Shown in pieces: positions 60,806 through 64,000 of a stretch of DNA of 64,000 nucleotides; position 1 is the first letter of the stretch; every line of letters begins with the position of its first letter. The DNA is from Levilactobacillus enshiensis (GTDB taxonomy: Bacteria > Bacillota > Bacilli > Lactobacillales > Lactobacillaceae): positions 108,764-172,763 of the forward strand of contig NZ_SULH01000007.1 in the NCBI RefSeq assembly GCF_007115095.1. Direction: 5' to 3'. The notes beneath the pieces are model-generated. The model was given only the letters and a program-made list of their open reading frames with translations, was not told the origin of the DNA and did not search any database. The translations under genes were made by a program, and so were the position numbers.

Positions 60806-61732
60806 ATGAAAAGATTCATTGGCAGTTTAGCCCTGATTTTGGGGCTAATGGGGGGTGGTGCGCTTAACGCACAGGCTGCTAAAACAACTGTATCGTCGGC
60901 CTCAGCGACCAGCACGTCATCATCGGCAACAGCAAGTACAACCCGTGAGCGCAGTCGTGAAAGTTCAACGAAGCCAGCAACGCCTGACTATCGGGCCGTG
61001 TTGCGCACGACAAAGGTCAACTACTACACTAAGATTGGGCTGAACCTAACTCACAACTACAAGGTCTACAAGACCGGTGGTGCCAAGTCTTCGGCGAAGA
61101 ATATGACTCCTATCGCCACTGGTCGCCAGTACGCCAATCTTAAGGTCCACGTCACCCGTGAACAAAAGATGGCGGATGGGACTTGGCTCAAATTTACATA
61201 TAACCATACACGAACTGGCTGGATTCACCACAACGGGACGGTGAAGAGCTACCGCTACTTGAATGTACCACTAATTGCGCAGCGGCCACAGTTGCCGACC
61301 GGTTGTGAGATTACGGCGACCGCGATGATGTTGAAGTACGCGGGTGCTAACGTGACGAAAATGACGTTGGCCAAAGAAATGCCGCGTAGTTCCAATCCGA
61401 ATAAAGGGTTTGTGGGAAGTCCCTACGCCGAATCGGGCTGGTGGATCTATCCCAAGGGCCTACTGGGCGTCGTGCGGAATCACGTGGGCACGGCTAAGGA
61501 CATGACGGGCGCCTCATTTGCCACGCTCAAGAAGCAGATCAATCAGGGGCACCCGGTCGTCATCTGGGTGGCTGGCGTTGATGGCTTTGTCAATCACGCC
61601 ATTACAATGTCGGGCTACAGCAGGACGCGGGTCTACTACAATGATCCGTGGACCAAGAAGAAGACTAGCATGACGCAGGTCAGTCTGAATACCCACCGCA
61701 GTCACGATGGTTATCGGGCATTAAGTTATTAA
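60806..61732 (+). CDS. secreted C39-like peptidase with SH3-like domain
   Basis: 308 residues. Signal peptide ending NAQA|A near 24, Ser/Thr-rich linker (about 27-58), an SH3/GW-like domain (about 62-147, WLKFTYNHTRTGWIHHNG), then a C39-like papain-fold domain with C167 in LPTGCEIT, H in VNHAITMSGY and D in YYNDPW. Likely acts on peptides at the cell wall. The start at 60806 (MKRFIGSLAL) is preferred for its signal peptide; GAAGGA lies 12 bases upstream. Followed after 15 bp by an NlpC/P60 gene. Confidence 0.87.
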   Translation: MKRFIGSLALILGLMGGGALNAQAAKTTVSSASATSTSSSATASTTRERSRESSTKPATPDYRAVLRTTKVNYYTKIGLNLTHNYKVYKTGGAKSSAKNMTPIATGRQYANLKVHVTREQKMADGTWLKFTYNHTRTGWIHHNGTVKSYRYLNVPLIAQRPQLPTGCEITATAMMLKYAGANVTKMTLAKEMPRSSNPNKGFVGSPYAESGWWIYPKGLLGVVRNHVGTAKDMTGASFATLKKQINQGHPVVIWVAGVDGFVNHAITMSGYSRTRVYYNDPWTKKKTSMTQVSLNTHRSHDGYRALSY

Positions 61733-61747
61733 AAGGGAGGACTTATT

Positions 61748-62785
61748 TTGAAAAAACAATGGTTAATGGGATTACTAGTGGTCTTAGGCTTGGGGAGCCT
61801 CGAGATTGCCACCCCTGCACAGGCAGCTGGAAACTATTACACGACAAATCCTGGCATTATTCGCGTTAAGAAAACGGTCGCCTACTACCAAGACGCCGCT
61901 AAGACTAAAAAGGCCACGACCGTCAAGGCTGGGCACTACGCCAAGATTGCCAAGGTCGTTACCGTTAAGGGTCACGCACCCGTTTTAAAGACCAATACTG
62001 GCAAGTACGTCACCGCCAACAAAGCATTTGTCGCCAAAACGGCTGGTTACCAAAACCCTAAGGCCTACTATCAGGTCAATTACACGCAGATCAAGCCTTA
62101 CGGTAAGGTCGGCTACACGGTTAAACGCAACTACGAGGGCATCAAGACGTGGAAGATTATGAAGCGTTTGGGCACTGCCAATGGTTACAACAAGTACAAC
62201 CAGGCCACCTACTATGCCGTTCGGAATTTCCAGAAGAAGCATCACCTCAAGGTCACGGGCAACGTTAACGAAAAAACGTGGGTCAAGCTCGGCTTCTCCA
62301 AATCAAGTTGGACCGGCATTGACTCCTACGTCGCTCCCCTTGGTGCGCACGCTTGGAATGGCCGCACCGAACATATCAATGCGATGATCAAGCAGGCTTA
62401 CCAATACAAGGGCAATCCTTATTTGGTAGGCTCATCATCCAAGCCGATTTACGGTACGGACTGCTCCGGATTGGTCATGCAAGCCCTCTACGCCGGTGGC
62501 ATCAACCCAGCGCCAATTAGCGCGATTCACCACGCCTACCCTGGCAACGAATGGAATTCACGGAACCTGTGGGCAAGTAAGAAGTTCAAGCACGTGGCTT
62601 ACAGCAACCGTCAACGGGGCGACCTCGTCTTTTACTACCAACCAGGGACGCACGTTATCTGGCACGTGGCCATTTACCTCGGCGGCAACAAAGTCATCGA
62701 AAGCTGGCCACCACGGATCATGGTTCAACCGATCAAGAACGGTCAACGCTCAGACGTTGCGGGTATCGCTCGGGTATTTAACTAA
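61748..62785 (+). CDS. secreted NlpC/P60 peptidoglycan endopeptidase
   Basis: 345 residues. Signal peptide ending PAQA|A near 27, an SH3-like region (about 28-100), a peptidoglycan-binding-1-like domain (about 115-185, AVRNFQKKHHLKVTGNVN), and an NlpC/P60 domain with C239 (YGTDCSGLV) and H306 (VIWHVAIYLG). It cuts peptide bonds in peptidoglycan stems. Start codon TTG, seven bases after GGGAGG. In one transcript with the C39-like gene. Confidence 0.92.
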   Translation: MKKQWLMGLLVVLGLGSLEIATPAQAAGNYYTTNPGIIRVKKTVAYYQDAAKTKKATTVKAGHYAKIAKVVTVKGHAPVLKTNTGKYVTANKAFVAKTAGYQNPKAYYQVNYTQIKPYGKVGYTVKRNYEGIKTWKIMKRLGTANGYNKYNQATYYAVRNFQKKHHLKVTGNVNEKTWVKLGFSKSSWTGIDSYVAPLGAHAWNGRTEHINAMIKQAYQYKGNPYLVGSSSKPIYGTDCSGLVMQALYAGGINPAPISAIHHAYPGNEWNSRNLWASKKFKHVAYSNRQRGDLVFYYQPGTHVIWHVAIYLGGNKVIESWPPRIMVQPIKNGQRSDVAGIARVFN

Positions 62786-62799
62786 ATTAAGCAAATGAT

Positions 62800-62836
62800 G
62801 AAGCGGCTATCCTAATTGTGGGATAGCCGCTTTTGT
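62800..62836 (+). terminator. terminator of the NlpC/P60 gene
   Basis: AAGCGGCTATCC pairs perfectly with GGATAGCCGCTT, followed by TTGTTGG. Confidence 0.85.
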
Positions 62837-62858
62837 TGGGCGCTTCAATTGCTATCCA

Positions 62859-62895
62859 CAGTTACGCATGGTAAGGTCTGGATACTGTGTAACTG
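62859..62895. promoter_or_regulatory. inverted repeat upstream of the toxin-antitoxin-like pair
   Basis: CAGTTAC and GTAACTG, 23 bases apart, about 90 bp upstream of the first gene. Candidate operator for the HTH protein encoded second. Confidence 0.35.
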
Positions 62896-62980
62896 AATTT
62901 TATTGGTACTAATTAAAATATTCAATCCTATTTTACGGAGTTAACCTTGTCGCCTAAATTTTAGACCTGAGGTAAACTTC

Positions 62981-63328
62981 GTGAATGATGAATCCGATAT
63001 TCAGTTCGTTATAAATAAGATTATTTATGACTACGACCATGGCCGTTTTAAAATGTTCTTCCACAAGAAAACAACCCGTTACTTAGAACAACAACGTTTA
63101 AGCACTGAACAAGTCTTAGCGGTCGCGATTGATCAATTAGTTGTCAGTCATTCCTACCGTGGACCTTCAGCCCATCGTTGGCTTGAAGGCATTATTGTTT
63201 ATGAATTTATCGAATACATTTACGGTATCGACATGTACGTTAAATTCGACATTGGCTCTAATTTCACTCAAATTGAGTCCTTTCATCCCCGAGAAAAGAA
63301 ACTAAATGTCACTTGGAAACATTACTGA
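62981..63328 (+). CDS. putative toxin of a type II toxin-antitoxin pair (MqsR-like, uncertain)
   Basis: 115 residues starting with GTG, seven bases after GAGGT. The second half, with YEFIEYIYGIDMYVKFDI and the end QIESFHPREKK, faintly resembles MqsR-type ribonucleases (a VYxK strand followed by a VSFK-like strand). No firm family call. The size and the following HTH-protein gene, 14 bp downstream, fit a toxin-antitoxin module in the toxin-first order of MqsRA. It is also A/T-richer than its neighbours. Confidence 0.5.
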   Translation: MNDESDIQFVINKIIYDYDHGRFKMFFHKKTTRYLEQQRLSTEQVLAVAIDQLVVSHSYRGPSAHRWLEGIIVYEFIEYIYGIDMYVKFDIGSNFTQIESFHPREKKLNVTWKHY

Positions 63329-63342
63329 AAGGAGTTCAACTG

Positions 63343-63864
63343 ATGATAAAACAAATTGGCCGTATCAATTCGCCTGACCTGATGGGCAAAGATAGCTTTT
63401 TCACCATTATAGAGCTCGAAGAAACTCACCTCATTGGTAATGACCCTTTGACTGAGATTCATCGCTACTGGGTTCCGGAAAACTGCAATATTCATGATGA
63501 AGACGCCTATTTAGAGCCCCTTAATGATCCAGATTATAATATCAGGCAACACTATGCGCTTTACCGGCAAAGATTCCATTTTCTGACCGCCACCGAAATT
63601 ACGGTTGCCCGCCAGAATCTAGATCTGACGCTGGATGAGGCTGCACTTATCTTGGGACTAGACGTCGTGAAACTCTCCGGAATTGAAAACCATGGTAGTC
63701 TCCAGTTCTTCGATCAGGAAATTTTACTGCGCTTGCTGACTGAGCCAGACCGTCTTTGGCAGTACGTGCAACAGTACCACACACTCATTGAACTACGAGC
63801 CACACAGCGCAAAATAGACGTTGACCAGTTGTTCGCAAAGCTAGAGAAAATCAATATCAAATAG
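63343..63864 (+). CDS. HTH-domain protein, putative antitoxin
   Basis: 173 residues starting MIKQIGRINSPDLMG, eight bases after AAAGGAG. Residues 75-130 form a Xre-like helix-turn-helix (FLTATEITVARQNLDLTL, ALILGLDVVKLSGIENHG), as in antitoxins of the MqsA/HigA style. The N-terminal half has no cysteine pairs, so it lacks the zinc domain of MqsA. It probably binds the product of the preceding gene and represses the pair. Confidence 0.55.
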   Translation: MIKQIGRINSPDLMGKDSFFTIIELEETHLIGNDPLTEIHRYWVPENCNIHDEDAYLEPLNDPDYNIRQHYALYRQRFHFLTATEITVARQNLDLTLDEAALILGLDVVKLSGIENHGSLQFFDQEILLRLLTEPDRLWQYVQQYHTLIELRATQRKIDVDQLFAKLEKINIK

Positions 63865-63871
63865 AAAGACC

Positions 63872-63902
63872 TGGGACATAACTCAAAAATCAGCTGTTTC
63901 AG
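63872..63902 (+). repeat. family C repeat, copy C3, interrupted by an IS
   Basis: GGGACATAACTCAAAAATCAG followed by CTGTTTCAG matches the start of C1 (positions 1554-1583). The match stops at 63903, where the IS begins; the rest would lie beyond the window. Confidence 0.6.
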
Positions 63903-64000
63903 TGCTATAGTCCCCTTAAGGTTGACAGATGAAAAACAATAATTCATCTATTAATCTTAAGGGGATTTTATTATGCCTAGAACCAGATTCACACCTGAGG
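63903..64000 (+). mobile_element. left end of an insertion sequence (probably IS3 family)
   Basis: Starts TGCTATAGTCCCC at the break in repeat C3. A long imperfect hairpin follows, CCCCTTAAG with CTTAAGGGG and AGATGAA with TTCATCT, directly before the transposase start. Right end outside the window. Confidence 0.65.
63973..64000 (+). CDS. transposase N-terminus (partial, probably IS3 OrfA)
   Basis: ATG at 63973, reading MPRTRFTPE to the window edge. Short basic starts of the type TRFTPE are common in IS3-family OrfA proteins; AAGGGG lies about ten bases upstream. Only nine codons are visible. Confidence 0.5.

Noticed and set aside
1..64000. CRISPR arrays, tRNA, rRNA and prophage genes
   Set aside because: Looked for regularly spaced short repeats, tRNA-like CCA ends with cloverleaf arms, rRNA motifs and phage structural genes; none found by eye. 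A tRNAscan and Infernal run would settle it.

Overview
The window reads as chromosome of a Gram-positive lactic acid bacterium of the family Lactobacillaceae. Strong GGAGG ribosome binding sites, frequent GTG and TTG starts, WxL cell-surface protein genes, a C69 dipeptidase, a T-box leader and DUF916/DUF3324, DUF1659 and DUF2922 proteins all point there. Base composition is rather GC-rich for lactobacilli; a heterofermenter such as Levilactobacillus is a guess from that alone. I see no rRNA, tRNA, CRISPR array or prophage. One insertion sequence starts at the right edge. Most genes lie on the minus strand.

Layout. 1-1060: sigma factor with DUF1659 and DUF2922 genes. 1.7-3.0 kb: DacA. 3.6-6.3 kb: copper operon copY-copB with promoter and cop box. 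6.4-15.3 kb: YjbR protein, EamA transporter, a FusB-type EF-G-binding protein with a leader-peptide-like 5' region, two sugar O-acetyltransferases, Nudix, a secreted protein and a PepD-type dipeptidase. 16.2-24.4 kb: P-type cation ATPase, then a phosphonate-type ABC operon phnD-phnC-phnE-phnE that ends in a 5'-nucleotidase. 24.6-32.7 kb: aldo/keto reductase, MarR with a divergent FMN reductase, and a complete glycerol-3-phosphate/glycerophosphodiester operon ugpC-A-E-B-ugpQ. 33.8-40.5 kb: MetE-like methyltransferase behind a T-box, OpuC/EgtU-type transporter, Lrp regulator, M20 peptidase. 40.7-47.2 kb: WxL surface cluster with two lectin-like WxL paralogues. 48.8-53 kb: LytTR/DUF3021 system with its own ABC transporter, and an amino acid permease. 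53.3-59.8 kb: GNAT, flavodoxin, FabV-type enoyl reductase, dihydrouridine synthase, PadR-DUF1700-DUF4097 operon. 60-64 kb: nicotinamidase, two secreted cell-wall hydrolase-type proteins, a possible toxin-antitoxin pair, and the left end of an IS.

The most unusual content is between the genes. A modular, hairpin-rich repeat of up to about 600 bp (family A, at least seven full or partial copies plus one divergent relative) and a second repeat of about 180 bp (family B, three copies) fill many intergenic regions. Their stems differ between copies by compensating base changes. In family A one base pair is C-G, T-A and A-T in three copies, and in family B a G-C pair becomes A-T. Reading frames inside the copies are not conserved. 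This indicates selection on secondary structure, not on protein. All three B copies are followed within 20-250 bp by a family A type element. In three places an A copy lies between a gene's stop codon and the next terminator, so it would be carried in the 3' untranslated region. I do not recognise these elements from any named family. A third repeat (family C, three copies) carries a terminator-like hairpin, and the IS at the right edge has inserted into one copy.

Regulation visible in the sequence includes the cop box, cre-like sites, a Met-type T-box followed by a second set of mutually exclusive hairpins, LytTR-type direct repeats with exact 21-bp spacing, a MarR-type palindrome, and a likely attenuator between phnD and phnC.
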